Source: Anaerolineales bacterium (GTDB taxonomy: Bacteria; Chloroflexota; Anaerolineae; Anaerolineales; Villigracilaceae). Taken from it: a stretch of 39,665 nt of DNA. The stretch is from NCBI GenBank assembly GCA_016927315.1, contig JAFGMV010000085.1, positions 1 through 39,665 on the forward strand, in the 5' to 3' direction. The notes below the pieces were generated by a model. The model was not told the origin of the DNA and made no database searches. It saw nothing but the letters and a program-made list of their open reading frames with translations. Below are positions 27,195 through 36,068 of the stretch, one piece after another. The position numbers were made by a program, and so were the translations under genes. The number at the start of each line of letters is the position of its first letter. Position 1 is the first letter of the stretch.

Positions 27195-28295
27195 ATGCAT
27201 AAGAAGCAGATCTCCCGGCGTGATTTCTTGAAGGCAATTGGGGCTGCCGGAATAAGCGCCATGGCCTTACCGCCGCTGGCTTACGCATTGGCGCTTCCCG
27301 AAACCCAGACGGGTGAGCGCTTGGGTCGCGTGTCTGTATCCCCCTTTTTCTATTCGACCGAGATCAGGACAGCCCCAAGTCGTGATGCTGGTGTTGTTGG
27401 CTCGATCGGAGAGGATACTGTTGTTCAGTGGCTGCGAGAGGTGATTGGGTCTGAACACTACGGTGTCAGTCGTACCTGGGTTGAAACACCGGAAGGATAT
27501 GTTTACCAGCCGCATTTACAGCCGGTGCGTAATCTTCCCAATCAGCCATTGGAGGCAATCCCGAGTGGCAAGCCGGGCTTTTGGACTGAAGTAACCGTTC
27601 CGATGGTGGAATTGATCCCCGAGGGCGGCGTACATTCACCGAGTTTCAAATACATCATGTCGCTTGGACAATATCCCCGCTTGTATTACAGTCAGGTGGC
27701 CTGGATAGACCAGATAAAGGTGGATGAGTCAGGCCGCAGCCTGTATCGGTTTAATGAAGACATGGGCCATGGTTATGGATATGGGGATATATTCTGGGCA
27801 GATGCAACTGCGTTCCGCCAGATCACCGCCGAGGAGGTTGCCCCCCTCAGTCCGGATGTTGATCCGGGGGATAAAAGTATTTCTATTAATTTGACCAACC
27901 AGACCCTCTCTTGTCTGGAAGCTGGCAGGGAGGTTCACTTTTGCAGGGTATCGAGTGGAGTAGGCGATTATTCGACGCCAACGGGTGAACAATATGCCCA
28001 TTGGAAGATCTTTTCGATCCATATGTCTGCCAATACTGCTTCAGACAGTGGTTATGATACTGCAGCGGTTTCATGGCCAACATTTATCAATAAAGACGGG
28101 GTCGCTATCCATGCGGTTTTCTGGCATAATGATTTCGGCATGAAGCGATCCCACGGGTGTATAAACGTCCGTCCGGAAGATGCAAAATGGATATTCCGCT
28201 GGACCAACCCGTATATCTCGCTTGACGAGAGCGAAATCCGTATGCAGTGGCCTAACGTTGGCACCAAGGTTCTGGTCGGGGAACGATCGGCGTAA
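27195..28295 (+). CDS. Tat-exported L,D-transpeptidase, paralogue 1
   Basis: 366 residues from the ATG at 27195, preceded by AAAGGTG; the ATG at 27192 is too close to that site. The N-terminus QISRRDFLKAIGAAG followed by a hydrophobic stretch is a Tat leader ending near ALALPE. An SH3-like region follows (about 45-110, with STEIRTAPSRDAGVVG), then the YkuD domain: SSGVGDYSTPTGEQY, AIHAVFWHNDFG and the catalytic Cys 322 in SHGCINVRPEDA. Such enzymes form 3-3 or lipoprotein cross-links in peptidoglycan outside the membrane. It is followed 125 nt later by a second copy. Confidence 0.9.
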   Translation: MHKKQISRRDFLKAIGAAGISAMALPPLAYALALPETQTGERLGRVSVSPFFYSTEIRTAPSRDAGVVGSIGEDTVVQWLREVIGSEHYGVSRTWVETPEGYVYQPHLQPVRNLPNQPLEAIPSGKPGFWTEVTVPMVELIPEGGVHSPSFKYIMSLGQYPRLYYSQVAWIDQIKVDESGRSLYRFNEDMGHGYGYGDIFWADATAFRQITAEEVAPLSPDVDPGDKSISINLTNQTLSCLEAGREVHFCRVSSGVGDYSTPTGEQYAHWKIFSIHMSANTASDSGYDTAAVSWPTFINKDGVAIHAVFWHNDFGMKRSHGCINVRPEDAKWIFRWTNPYISLDESEIRMQWPNVGTKVLVGERSA

Positions 28296-28327
28296 ATTCT
28301 CTTACGTTGACGGGATCAGGTTTTCCT

Positions 28328-28373
28328 ATTATCCTTAATGCCTGCATATGGAAACCAGGCTGTTCAGGATAAT
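28328..28373. promoter_or_regulatory. Two-part inverted repeat between L,D-transpeptidase genes
   Basis: ATTATCCT (28328-28335) pairs with AGGATAAT (28366-28373), and inside it GCCTG (28340-28344) pairs with CAGGC (28356-28360). The symmetric hairpin lacks a T tract and is followed by A/T-rich sequence, so it is more likely a leader-RNA structure or operator for the second gene than a terminator. Confidence 0.5.
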
Positions 28374-28419
28374 TATATGGGGAGATCGCTGACATAAATT
28401 CGCATTGAAAGGTAGATGC

Positions 28420-29535
28420 ATGCAATCAAAATCGATTTCAAGACGGGATTTCCTTAAGGTAGTTGGGGCAGCCGGTATCGGGTCTCTGGCCTTGGGCCGA
28501 TTGGATGCTGTAATGGCATTGCCCACATTTCCCACCTCTCAACGTCTGGGAAGATTTTCGGGATACTTTGGCAATACCGAAATCAGGGCACAGCCGCATG
28601 AACAGGGCGCCGTCGTTAAAAAAATCTATGAAGATTACATTCTCGAATGGAATCGAGAGGTAATCGGTACACCGATGGGGCTAACCGGCTTTAGCCGAAC
28701 CTGGATAGAAACGCCGGAGGGTTATGTGTATGCGCCCTTTGTGCAGCCAGTGAAGAATTTACCCAATGAACCTCTGCAGGCGATTCCGGAAGGGCTGCCC
28801 GGTTTTTGGGCGGAAGTAACGGTCCCTTATGTGGATTTTACCCTTGAAAATGCTCCCAGCTCGCCCTGGCTGCAGTACAACTTGGCCAATAATTATCCGT
28901 TGCGCTTATATTACAGCCAGATATTATGGGTCGACCAGATTCGGATCAGTGAAACCAATGGCCAGATTATTTACCGTTTATCAGAGCCTTACAGCGGCTA
29001 TGATATCTTCTGGGCGGAAGGGACCGCTTTCCGGCCGCTGACCGAGGAAGATATTGCGCCAATCCATCCGGAAGTGGACCCGGCTGTTAAAAAGGTATTC
29101 GTCAATCTGACCGACCAGACCATGTCTTGCTATGAGGGGAATACAGAAGTGTATTTTTGCCGGATTTCCAGCGGTGGAAAATGGGCTTCCGGCGGGAACA
29201 CAGTCGATGCCTGGTCAACGCCAATCGGCGAGCATTGGACCTGGCGTAAGGCCATCTCAATCCATATGGCGGGTGGAACGGTTTCATCCGGAAGTTGGGA
29301 TACCCCGGCGATAACCTGGAATACGTTGTTTTCCGGTACGGGCGTCGCCATTCATTCGACATTCTGGCACAATGATTTTGGAACCCCGCGTTCACATGGG
29401 TGTATCAATGCCCGTCCTGAAGATGCAAAATGGGTTTTTCGGTGGTCGCTCCCCAATGTGTCTGTTTACCCGGGTGATATCACCATTCAGGGCGACAGTG
29501 GCACCCATATCGTGGTCAGTGAGCGGCTTGTTTAG
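28420..29535 (+). CDS. Tat-exported L,D-transpeptidase, paralogue 2
   Basis: 371 residues; the ATG at 28420 is chosen for AAAGG 7 nt upstream, against a TTG at 28405. Tat leader SISRRDFLKVVGAAG. Architecture matches paralogue 1: SH3-like N-terminal region (YFGNTEIRAQPHEQG), shared WIETPEGYVYAPF and YYSQILWVDQI segments, and the YkuD site AIHSTFWHNDFG with Cys 328 in SHGCINARPEDA. An insertion of about 10 residues (GGKWASGGNTVDAW) before the STPIGEH segment is the main difference and lies next to the active site, so donor specificity could differ. It ends 12 nt before ccdA. Confidence 0.9.
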   Translation: MQSKSISRRDFLKVVGAAGIGSLALGRLDAVMALPTFPTSQRLGRFSGYFGNTEIRAQPHEQGAVVKKIYEDYILEWNREVIGTPMGLTGFSRTWIETPEGYVYAPFVQPVKNLPNEPLQAIPEGLPGFWAEVTVPYVDFTLENAPSSPWLQYNLANNYPLRLYYSQILWVDQIRISETNGQIIYRLSEPYSGYDIFWAEGTAFRPLTEEDIAPIHPEVDPAVKKVFVNLTDQTMSCYEGNTEVYFCRISSGGKWASGGNTVDAWSTPIGEHWTWRKAISIHMAGGTVSSGSWDTPAITWNTLFSGTGVAIHSTFWHNDFGTPRSHGCINARPEDAKWVFRWSLPNVSVYPGDITIQGDSGTHIVVSERLV

Positions 29536-29547
29536 GAAAAATGAAAA

Positions 29548-30267
29548 ATGGATCTGACGAATATTACCGTGGGATTGGCCTTCCTGGCAGGCCTGGCTTC
29601 ATTCCTTTCACCTTGTGTTTTTTCCCTGGTGCCGGCCTATGTCGGTTATCTGGGTGGACGAGCAGCTGGCGGTGAGGGCAGTGAAGCCAACCGGTGGGTA
29701 ATTTTTACCCATGGGCTGGCATTTGTTCTTGGCTTCAGTATTGTCTTTGTTACCCTGGGGATAGCAGCCTCTGCGATTGGTCAATATCTATACAATTGGC
29801 GTGAAATATTGGCCAAGGTTGGCGGAATTGTTGTCATAATTTTTGGCCTGCATATGATCGGTGTTTTCCGGATCCCTTTTCTTGAATATGACACCCGCAA
29901 ACAAGCTGCACCAGATAACCGCTGGGGGTATTTATCCTCTCTGCTGTTGGGCATCTTTTTTTCTGCAGGCTGGTCTCCTTGTGTGGGTCCGGTCTTGGGA
30001 GCGATCCTGACCCTGGCCTTTAACGGCGGCTCTGTCGCCTCAGGCGTAAAACTGCTGTCTGCCTATTCTGCCGGGTTGGCGATCCCGTTCTTGATTGCGG
30101 CGGTGGGGATCGGATGGGTTGGTATTGTTTTGCGCCGGTACAGCAAGGTGATGCGTATCGTCGAGATCGTGATGGGGGTTATCCTGTTGATTGTCGGAAT
30201 AATGTTGTTTGCCGGTACTTTTGAAATAATCGCCCGGTATGGTTATTTTATAGATTTTGGGCTCTAG
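29548..30267 (+). CDS. ccdA: CcdA-type cytochrome c biogenesis/thiol transport protein
   Basis: 239 residues, six membrane segments. The two conserved redox Cys are in LSPCVFSLVPAY (segment 1) and GWSPCVGPVLG (segment 4). CcdA/DsbD-core proteins pass electrons from cytoplasmic thioredoxin to extracytoplasmic thiol proteins. No TlpA or ResA gene is adjacent, but the next gene begins with a glutaredoxin-like CxxC domain. The upstream L,D-transpeptidases depend on a reduced catalytic Cys outside the membrane, which gives a possible reason for the arrangement; this is inference. Confidence 0.92.
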   Translation: MDLTNITVGLAFLAGLASFLSPCVFSLVPAYVGYLGGRAAGGEGSEANRWVIFTHGLAFVLGFSIVFVTLGIAASAIGQYLYNWREILAKVGGIVVIIFGLHMIGVFRIPFLEYDTRKQAAPDNRWGYLSSLLLGIFFSAGWSPCVGPVLGAILTLAFNGGSVASGVKLLSAYSAGLAIPFLIAAVGIGWVGIVLRRYSKVMRIVEIVMGVILLIVGIMLFAGTFEIIARYGYFIDFGL

Positions 30268-30279
30268 AGAGAACATTTG

Positions 30280-31284
30280 ATGCTGATTGTTACTTTATAT
30301 ACCCGTAAAGGTTGTAAATTATGTGAACAGACCCGGGCGGATCTGGAAGCCATCCGGGTTGAAATTCCTCATGTCTTGGTCGAGGTAGATATTTCGGTTG
30401 ACCCGTCTCTGGAAAACATCTATGGATCAAGGATCCCAGTGGTTGAAGTCGGGCCGTATACTCGGGAAGCTCCAATCTCTCGGCAAGATCTGGTCAGAAT
30501 TCTGGGAGCAGCCAGGGACCGCCAGATGCAATTGGAAGAGGTGGACGGAGATATTTACCAGTCCCGTGTACAACGCGGGATGACAATTACGCGGGCGGAT
30601 AAGGTTATGTACTGGATTGCCAGGCATTACCTGGCAATGATCAACTTTATAATCCTGCTTTATTTTGGCTTACCTTTCCTCGCTCCCGTTTTTATGAAAA
30701 CCGGAGCCGTAGTTCCTGCCCGGGTGATTTACACAATTTATAGTCCACTCTGTCATCAGTTTGCTTTCAGATCCTGGTTCCTTTTTGGGGACCAATCCTT
30801 CTACCCTCGTGAGGTGGCCGGTATTGAGGGCGTCAAGTCCTTCGAAGAAGTAACCGGTATTACAGACCAGGTTGATCCCGTGCACTGGCAGGCGCGCAAC
30901 TATGTTGGGGATGAAGTAATTGGGTATAAAACCGCACTCTGTGAACGGGATGTGGCTATTTATGGCGCGATGTTTGTGTTTGGACTGCTGTTTGCCGCTA
31001 CAGGCAGGAAGCTGCGGCCTCTGCACTGGCTGCTGTGGATAGCACTGGGCATGGCGCCAATTGGGTTTGACGGGTTTTCCCAAGTGCTCAGTCAGATGGG
31101 ACTGCCTTTCTTGCAGGATTTTCTGCCTTATCGTGAAAGTACACCTCTCCTGCGCACATTAACCGGCTTTATGTTTGGTTTCTCAACGGCATGGCTCCTT
31201 TATCCGTATATTCAGGAGACAATGCAGGAAAACATTCAATTCTTCGTAAAAAAATTTGCTGTTGCTGCAGCTTCAAGCAAGTAA
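30280..31284 (+). CDS. Glutaredoxin-like domain fused to DUF2085 membrane domain
   Basis: 334 residues from the ATG at 30280 (GAGAGA upstream). Residues 1-80 form a small thioredoxin/glutaredoxin fold of the DUF836 type with C12-x-x-C15 in YTRKGCKLCEQ and the cis-Pro in SRIPVVEV. From about 105 on there are four to five membrane segments with DUF2085 marks: YSPLCHQFAFRSWF and ALCERDVAIYGAMF, then GMAPIGFDGFSQ. DUF2085 has no assigned function. The fusion next to ccdA suggests a thiol-redox role at the membrane; without a signal before it, the CxxC domain is likely cytoplasmic. Confidence 0.85.
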   Translation: MLIVTLYTRKGCKLCEQTRADLEAIRVEIPHVLVEVDISVDPSLENIYGSRIPVVEVGPYTREAPISRQDLVRILGAARDRQMQLEEVDGDIYQSRVQRGMTITRADKVMYWIARHYLAMINFIILLYFGLPFLAPVFMKTGAVVPARVIYTIYSPLCHQFAFRSWFLFGDQSFYPREVAGIEGVKSFEEVTGITDQVDPVHWQARNYVGDEVIGYKTALCERDVAIYGAMFVFGLLFAATGRKLRPLHWLLWIALGMAPIGFDGFSQVLSQMGLPFLQDFLPYRESTPLLRTLTGFMFGFSTAWLLYPYIQETMQENIQFFVKKFAVAAASSK

Positions 31285-31290
31285 GGTTCA

Positions 31291-32079
31291 ATGCCGTTTA
31301 TTTCTGAAGCTTCAATACGCTATTACCAATTCAACTGTTTTCCGGATGAAGTTATCCATGCAGTGTTCACACGCAGCGGGGGAGTGAGTCCTGCTCCATG
31401 GAATTCACTGAATCTTGGCGGGATGGTTGGCGACGACATGGATCGGGTCCGGGAGAACCGGTTTCGGGCTTTTGATGCCTTAAAACTGGCGCGCGAATCA
31501 ATTTTCGATGTCTGGCAGGTGCATGGAACGAATGTTGTGATCGCCAGGCAGCCTCGCCAGACAGATATTCCGTATCAACAGGCTGATATAATTGTCACGG
31601 ATCGTCCCGGGGTGACGCTTTTCATGCGCTTTGCAGATTGTGTCCCATTGCTCCTGGTAGACCCCAAAAAGAAAATAATTGGACTGGCTCATGCCGGATG
31701 GATGGGGACAGTTAGAAATGTTGCTGCTGCAGCTGTTGATGCGATCTGTAAGCTATCGGGTTCAAAGCCAGCAGATTTATTGGCGGCAATTGGCCCATCT
31801 ATCGGACCGGATCATTATATTGTGGGCCCCGATGTTGTTATCAGTGTGTTACAGTCATTTGAAAATGATGCGGACGGCTTACTGGATTCCAGGAACGGGC
31901 ATGTTTACTTTAATCTTTGGGCAGCTAATCAACTTCAGTTGGAGAAAGCCGGCCTGGAGAATATTGAAACTGCTGGTTTGTGTACTGCCTGTCATGAAGA
32001 TGATTGGTTTTCTCATCGTGCCCAAAAAGGGAACACAGGGCGTTTTGGGGTTCTAATGGCATTGAAAGATCAGGACTGA
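31291..32079 (+). CDS. pgeF: PgeF/YfiH-family laccase-domain protein
   Basis: 262 residues of the multicopper-oxidase-like YfiH family, now linked to purine nucleoside phosphorolysis and to removal of mis-incorporated residues from peptidoglycan precursors. Metal-site motifs: VWQVHGTNVV, FADCVPLLLVD, LAHAGWMGT (usually HAGWRG, here Met for Arg) and CTACHEDDWFSHR. It lies 6 nt after the DUF2085 gene and directly before yggS, the common order in many bacteria. The exact substrate cannot be decided from sequence. Confidence 0.92.
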   Translation: MPFISEASIRYYQFNCFPDEVIHAVFTRSGGVSPAPWNSLNLGGMVGDDMDRVRENRFRAFDALKLARESIFDVWQVHGTNVVIARQPRQTDIPYQQADIIVTDRPGVTLFMRFADCVPLLLVDPKKKIIGLAHAGWMGTVRNVAAAAVDAICKLSGSKPADLLAAIGPSIGPDHYIVGPDVVISVLQSFENDADGLLDSRNGHVYFNLWAANQLQLEKAGLENIETAGLCTACHEDDWFSHRAQKGNTGRFGVLMALKDQD

Positions 32080-32089
32080 GTTGGATCAC

Positions 32090-32836
32090 ATGATGACGGA
32101 GAAAAAGGATATCATCGAGGAACGGTACAACAAGGTTCTGGGCAGGATCGCAGCCGCCGCTCGAAGTTGTGGGCGAAAACCGGAATCCGTACGGCTTGTG
32201 GTTGTGACCAAATCTCAGCCGACTGAGATTGTTCAGGCTGCTATTGATGCTGGCGCAAGAATCTTGGGGGAAAATTATCCTGAAGAAGCCGTCGAGAAAA
32301 TAAACACTCTCCAGGTACAAAATAGTGTAGAATGGCATATGATCGGTCATATACAGAGTCGAAAAGCAGGATTGGTTATTGCTGACTTTGCACTTTTGCA
32401 TTCCCTGGATAGTTACAAGCTGGCTGCGAAGCTTAATCGTTTGGCTCATGAGGCGGGCAAGCGCCTGCGCGTGTTGCTTGAGTTCAATGTTGGTGGGGAA
32501 GAAAGTAAATTCGGTTGGCCGGCATGGGATGAAAAGAACTGGCATTCATTGGTACCGGGAGTTACTGAGTTGTTCAGGCTGGAAAACCTGGAAATCAAGG
32601 GGCTAATGGTGATGCCGCCAATCTTCGCTGATCCGGAATTATCGAGACCTTTTTTCAAGAAAGCCCGGAAGTTGATGGTTTTTTTTGCAGAAAATATCCC
32701 GGTGATCGAATGGAACGAGCTTTCAATGGGAACCAGTGGTGATTTTGAGGTTGCCGTTCAGGAAGGTGCAACATTGGTCAGGGTAGGCCAGTCTATTGTA
32801 GGGCCTCGCCAGTATAGTAATAGAGGGAAGCCGTGA
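32090..32836 (+). CDS. YggS-family PLP homeostasis protein
   Basis: 248 residues, single-domain PLP-binding alanine-racemase-like fold. The PLP Lys is K41 in LVVVTKSQP; other marks are LGENYPEEAVEK, WHMIGHIQSRKAG, FNVGGEESKFG, GLMVMPPIF and LSMGTSGDFEVAVQEGATL with VRVGQSIVG. These proteins buffer pyridoxal phosphate and have no racemase activity. The start is uncertain among TTG 32081, ATG 32090 and ATG 32093; no strong ribosome site distinguishes them. It overlaps yggT by 4 nt. Confidence 0.93.
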   Translation: MMTEKKDIIEERYNKVLGRIAAAARSCGRKPESVRLVVVTKSQPTEIVQAAIDAGARILGENYPEEAVEKINTLQVQNSVEWHMIGHIQSRKAGLVIADFALLHSLDSYKLAAKLNRLAHEAGKRLRVLLEFNVGGEESKFGWPAWDEKNWHSLVPGVTELFRLENLEIKGLMVMPPIFADPELSRPFFKKARKLMVFFAENIPVIEWNELSMGTSGDFEVAVQEGATLVRVGQSIVGPRQYSNRGKP

Positions 32837-33093
32837 TTGTAGATTTTTTTGTTTCACTTGTCTGGATGGTTGCGAATTTACTTACCCTGATCGTTATTGT
32901 CTCGGCCATTCTTTCATTCATCCTGTCTCCCTATCACCCGGTGCGGCAGGCAGTTGACCGATTGGTCGATCCATTGTTGATGCCGATCAGACGTGTGGTA
33001 CCATTAATTGGGATGATTGACATCAGTCCATTAATCTTTATACTATTAGTTCAGTTCCTGGCAACAGCGATAACCAATTTACTTAGATCTTGA
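32833..33093 (+). CDS. YggT-family membrane protein
   Basis: 86 residues, two membrane segments (about 5-28 and 60-82) joined by a conserved loop with SPYHPVRQAVDRLVDPLLMPIRRV. The GTG at 32833 overlaps the yggS stop (GTGA). The family is often encoded with yggS and near division genes and has been tied to osmotic tolerance and chloroplast/cyanobacterial division (CCB3/YlmG). Function here follows from that association only. Confidence 0.9.
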   Translation: MIVDFFVSLVWMVANLLTLIVIVSAILSFILSPYHPVRQAVDRLVDPLLMPIRRVVPLIGMIDISPLIFILLVQFLATAITNLLRS

Positions 33094-33101
33094 GGTAGCT
33101 T

Positions 33102-33413
33102 ATGCAAAATCGAAAGTACAAACTACACGACGGGAAACGAGGGGCGGCGCTTGCAGTGCGAATTACTCCGCGGGCAACCAAAAGTAAGATCGTTCAGGTG
33201 ACCCATGATGGAACCATAAAAATTCATGTTGCTGCGCCATTAGAAGAGGATTTAGCGAACGAAGAATTGGTGAACTTCCTGTCGGAAATCCTGGGCGTCT
33301 CTAGCTCAGCTCTGGAAGTTGTGGCCGGTGAAACGGGACGTGATAAACTTGTTTCCGTTCTGGATATGGATGCCGACACGCTGCACGAGAAGATTATCAA
33401 GCATATCGGTTGA
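33102..33413 (+). CDS. DUF167/YggU-family protein
   Basis: 103 residues. Marks of the family are LAVRITPRATKSKI near the N-terminus, IKIHVAAPLEEDLANEEL in the middle, and LGVSSSALEVVAGETGRDK, matching the usual SGxxSRxK pattern in altered form (GETGRDK). A small alpha/beta protein of unknown role that commonly follows yggT. Last gene of the plus-strand run. Confidence 0.85.
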   Translation: MQNRKYKLHDGKRGAALAVRITPRATKSKIVQVTHDGTIKIHVAAPLEEDLANEELVNFLSEILGVSSSALEVVAGETGRDKLVSVLDMDADTLHEKIIKHIG

Positions 33414-33574
33414 GCTGCCTGCCCGGCAAATAGCGGCAGCGTATCGAGTCGGGAAAGCGCAGAAAACCAAGACCGTTATCCGGTGATATTTCTGTCGCAG
33501 CTTGATCTTCGACCCGCCTGGATGCTGTCCTGATCTTAAGCTGGAGCACCCCGGGCGCGCTGACAGCTTAGTCC

Positions 33575-33614
33575 GTCCCTTCAGCCGGCGTCCGTTGGAT
33601 GAAGGGACTTTTTT
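33575..33614 (+). terminator. Strong Rho-independent terminator after yggU
   Basis: GTCCCTTCA (33575-33583) and TGAAGGGAC (33600-33608) form a perfect 9-bp stem with a 16-nt loop, followed by six T. It lies 160 nt after the last plus-strand gene and just before the convergent transglycosylase gene. The leader between holds a GCTGCC/GGCAGC hairpin (33414-33440) but no gene. Confidence 0.9.
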
Positions 33615-33622
33615 ATTAAATC

Positions 33623-36031
33623 TTACCGGGTGGAACTGTAAACAGAATTGTAAATGGAGTAAATTTCATAGATATAGCGGATGTATTGCTGTGTTTCGGG
33701 GAAGCGGATGATTTCCAGCAGCAAATCTGGATCGTCGCCTGCCAACTGCTGCCAGGTGAATGCGTTTCCGGGACCGGCATTGTAAGCAGCCAGGGCGGCG
33801 TAGCTGTTGCCGTTAAATGCCCTTTTATTTGATGTAAGGTAAAAAGCGCCCATCTCAATGCTGACGACAGGCCGGTAAAGATCATCCGGTTCGAAATCGA
33901 GCGGCCAGGCCAACTGGGAGGCAATGCTGGCGCCAGTGCTGGGCATGATCTGCATCAACCCGCGGGCGCCGGCAGATGACCGTACGAACCCTTCAAACAA
34001 ACTCTCCTGGCGCATAACGCTGACCAGGAATAATGGATGCAGCCCATTCTTTTCCGCCGCAGGTATGAACAGGTCGGAGTAATACAGCCCATAACGAATG
34101 TGGTTGAAATATGGCGGGGCATGCAGAGAAGCGGTGCTGGTGTCCAGACCCGCCAACCTCAGGATTTCAAAAGCAGCAAAAATTCCCGGCCTGTACAATC
34201 CCAGGTCGAGCATGTAGTTTGCAAACCTGAAACTATTGGCGGGATCGGTGTTGATATCAGCCCGAAGGCTTTCAAACTCCAGGCGGGCTTCGTCCTGCAG
34301 ACCAAGCTGCCATAATTCTGTACCTCGGATAAACCGGGGGTCGTTGGCAAGTGGACCCGGGCCGGTTAACTCAGTATCAGCCGGAAGCTCGAAGGTCAGG
34401 CGAACCCAGGAGGCGGCTTCTTTGCGTTCTTTATCGAAGTCGACATCCAGGTTGTAGGCTGCCGGAGGAGGGAAGGGCGTGTTCCCGGTCAAGAGGTCTT
34501 TGGCGCGTTCGCTGTAATAACCGGTTGGGTCAAGCGACTGTGCCTGCTGCCAGGCGGACTGCATGGCCGGTTGGTCTCCAAGCATTTGTTGTGTTTTACC
34601 GATCCACAGGTAACAACGGGCTTGATTTTCCGGTTGTGTGGAAAGTAGTAAGCTGCGTTGAAAATCGGTTAGCGCCCGGTAAAAATCGCTTGTCCGGTAA
34701 CTGGCAATCCCTGCCTGAAAAAGGGCCTCGGTTGCCAGCTCACTGCCTGGATAAGCGGCCGCCAGGCGTTCCCAGGCCTCAGCCGCCTGGTCGAGACGGT
34801 TGTCGAGCTCATAAATACGGCCGACATCAAACAGAAAATCATCTGCTTCCTGGTGGTTCGGTATCGCGGCGATAAATGTTTCCAGCGTTTGAGCCGCTGC
34901 AGGATAATTGGAAAGTTCTCTCCACTGTAATTCAGCCTTGTATTGCCAGGCGGTAGTCCACAGTGGATTGTCCTGATAATTGAGGATAAAATGATCGAAC
35001 TGATCCAGCGCTTCCTGGAAGCGATCTACTTTCCTGAGAGAGTCTGCGCGATAAAAATAGGCAGTCCCATCGGTCACAGGCGTATTGGCAATATACCTGT
35101 CGAAAGCAGCCAGTGCAACATCATATTCACCGACATAATAATCGACCAGGCCGCGGTACAGTTCGTTTACCGGGATACCGGCTTCAAGCAATTCGAGTAA
35201 TGCCAGATAAGAATAGTAAGAACGCGGATAATTTTCCACGGTATGCTGGTAACGTTCATACCCTTTCTCGGCTTGCCCGGAGGCGACATAAGCATTCCCG
35301 GCCAGATAATCCATTCTGGATTTATCATAATCATTTGATGATCTTATAAATATTTCATCGTAATGGTTTATCGCGTTCGCATAATCACCGAAGGCAATAT
35401 AACTAGCTGCGATTTTTATCTCCAGTTCGATTCGTTCCTGGGAGCTTTCGGCTTCCAGAGCTGCTGTGTATGCTTCCAGTGCTTCCAGATATTGACCGTC
35501 GGCATATAATGCATCCCCGCGCCGTTCCTCGGCATAGGCGGCTAACCAACCGGGCCTTCGTTCTAGATAGGCATACCAGGCTGATGCCGCTTCCTGGTAG
35601 CGGCCGAGCTCCATGTATACCTGTCCAGCCGAGAAATATGCGTTGGCCACAAACGGCGAATCGGGATAGTTGTTTATTAATTCTTCCAGGTAGACCAGTG
35701 CTGATTCGTGATACCCATCTTCGAATTCTGTACGTCCCAATCCAAGCAGCGCTGCACTGCGCACTTCACTTTCTTCTCCCTGTTCGAAAGTCAACCCATA
35801 TTCTGTCCGGGCGCGTTCATAATCGCCATTGGAGAGGTACCTGTCTGCATCGGATAGCCTGAGTATTGGTACGGGAGTTGGAGATGGGGTGCTGGTCGGA
35901 ATGGGTGTCGGTGTGGGAGATGGCCCGGGAGTTTGGGATGCTGTTGGAATGGGCGCTGTTGAAGGAAGGGTGTTGCAAGCAGTGATGATAATCAACAGCA
36001 AGATACCCGCGAGTGATTTTTTAGGATGCAT
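33623..36031 (-). CDS. Lipoprotein soluble-type lytic transglycosylase with TPR repeats
   Basis: 802 residues. The ATG at 36031 is chosen because it yields a lipoprotein signal (MHPKKSLAGILLLIIITAC, lipobox Cys 19) and has AGGGG before it; the longer open frame to 36190 starts in promoter sequence. A Pro/Thr/Ser linker (about 25-56) leads into many TPR-like helices (about 60-560, for example GRYQEAASAWYAYLERRPG). The C-terminal SLT domain (about 640-790) has the catalytic Glu 676 in SVMRQESLFEG, then SAGARGLMQIMPSTG and AALAAYNAGPGNA. It cleaves peptidoglycan glycan strands at the outer face of the membrane. It is larger than Slt70 (about 620 aa) because of extra TPRs. Confidence 0.94.
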   Translation of the reverse strand: MHPKKSLAGILLLIIITACNTLPSTAPIPTASQTPGPSPTPTPIPTSTPSPTPVPILRLSDADRYLSNGDYERARTEYGLTFEQGEESEVRSAALLGLGRTEFEDGYHESALVYLEELINNYPDSPFVANAYFSAGQVYMELGRYQEAASAWYAYLERRPGWLAAYAEERRGDALYADGQYLEALEAYTAALEAESSQERIELEIKIAASYIAFGDYANAINHYDEIFIRSSNDYDKSRMDYLAGNAYVASGQAEKGYERYQHTVENYPRSYYSYLALLELLEAGIPVNELYRGLVDYYVGEYDVALAAFDRYIANTPVTDGTAYFYRADSLRKVDRFQEALDQFDHFILNYQDNPLWTTAWQYKAELQWRELSNYPAAAQTLETFIAAIPNHQEADDFLFDVGRIYELDNRLDQAAEAWERLAAAYPGSELATEALFQAGIASYRTSDFYRALTDFQRSLLLSTQPENQARCYLWIGKTQQMLGDQPAMQSAWQQAQSLDPTGYYSERAKDLLTGNTPFPPPAAYNLDVDFDKERKEAASWVRLTFELPADTELTGPGPLANDPRFIRGTELWQLGLQDEARLEFESLRADINTDPANSFRFANYMLDLGLYRPGIFAAFEILRLAGLDTSTASLHAPPYFNHIRYGLYYSDLFIPAAEKNGLHPLFLVSVMRQESLFEGFVRSSAGARGLMQIMPSTGASIASQLAWPLDFEPDDLYRPVVSIEMGAFYLTSNKRAFNGNSYAALAAYNAGPGNAFTWQQLAGDDPDLLLEIIRFPETQQYIRYIYEIYSIYNSVYSSTR

Positions 36032-36038
36032 GTCGCCC

Positions 36039-36067
36039 CTTATAATGCGGATTTGGTTTTGTGTCAA
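36039..36067 (-). promoter_or_regulatory. Promoter of the transglycosylase gene
   Basis: On the minus strand TTGACA (36067-36062) and TATAAG (36044-36039) are 17 nt apart. The expected start of transcription is near 36032, immediately before the ATG at 36031, so the mRNA would be almost leaderless even though an AGGGG sits before the ATG. Confidence 0.6.
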
Positions 36068-36068
36068 T

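Noticed and set aside
33616..33650. T-box-like GGGTGGAAC element near the yggU terminator
   Set aside because: It lies inside the coding end of the minus-strand transglycosylase, after the terminator, and lacks T-box leader structure.
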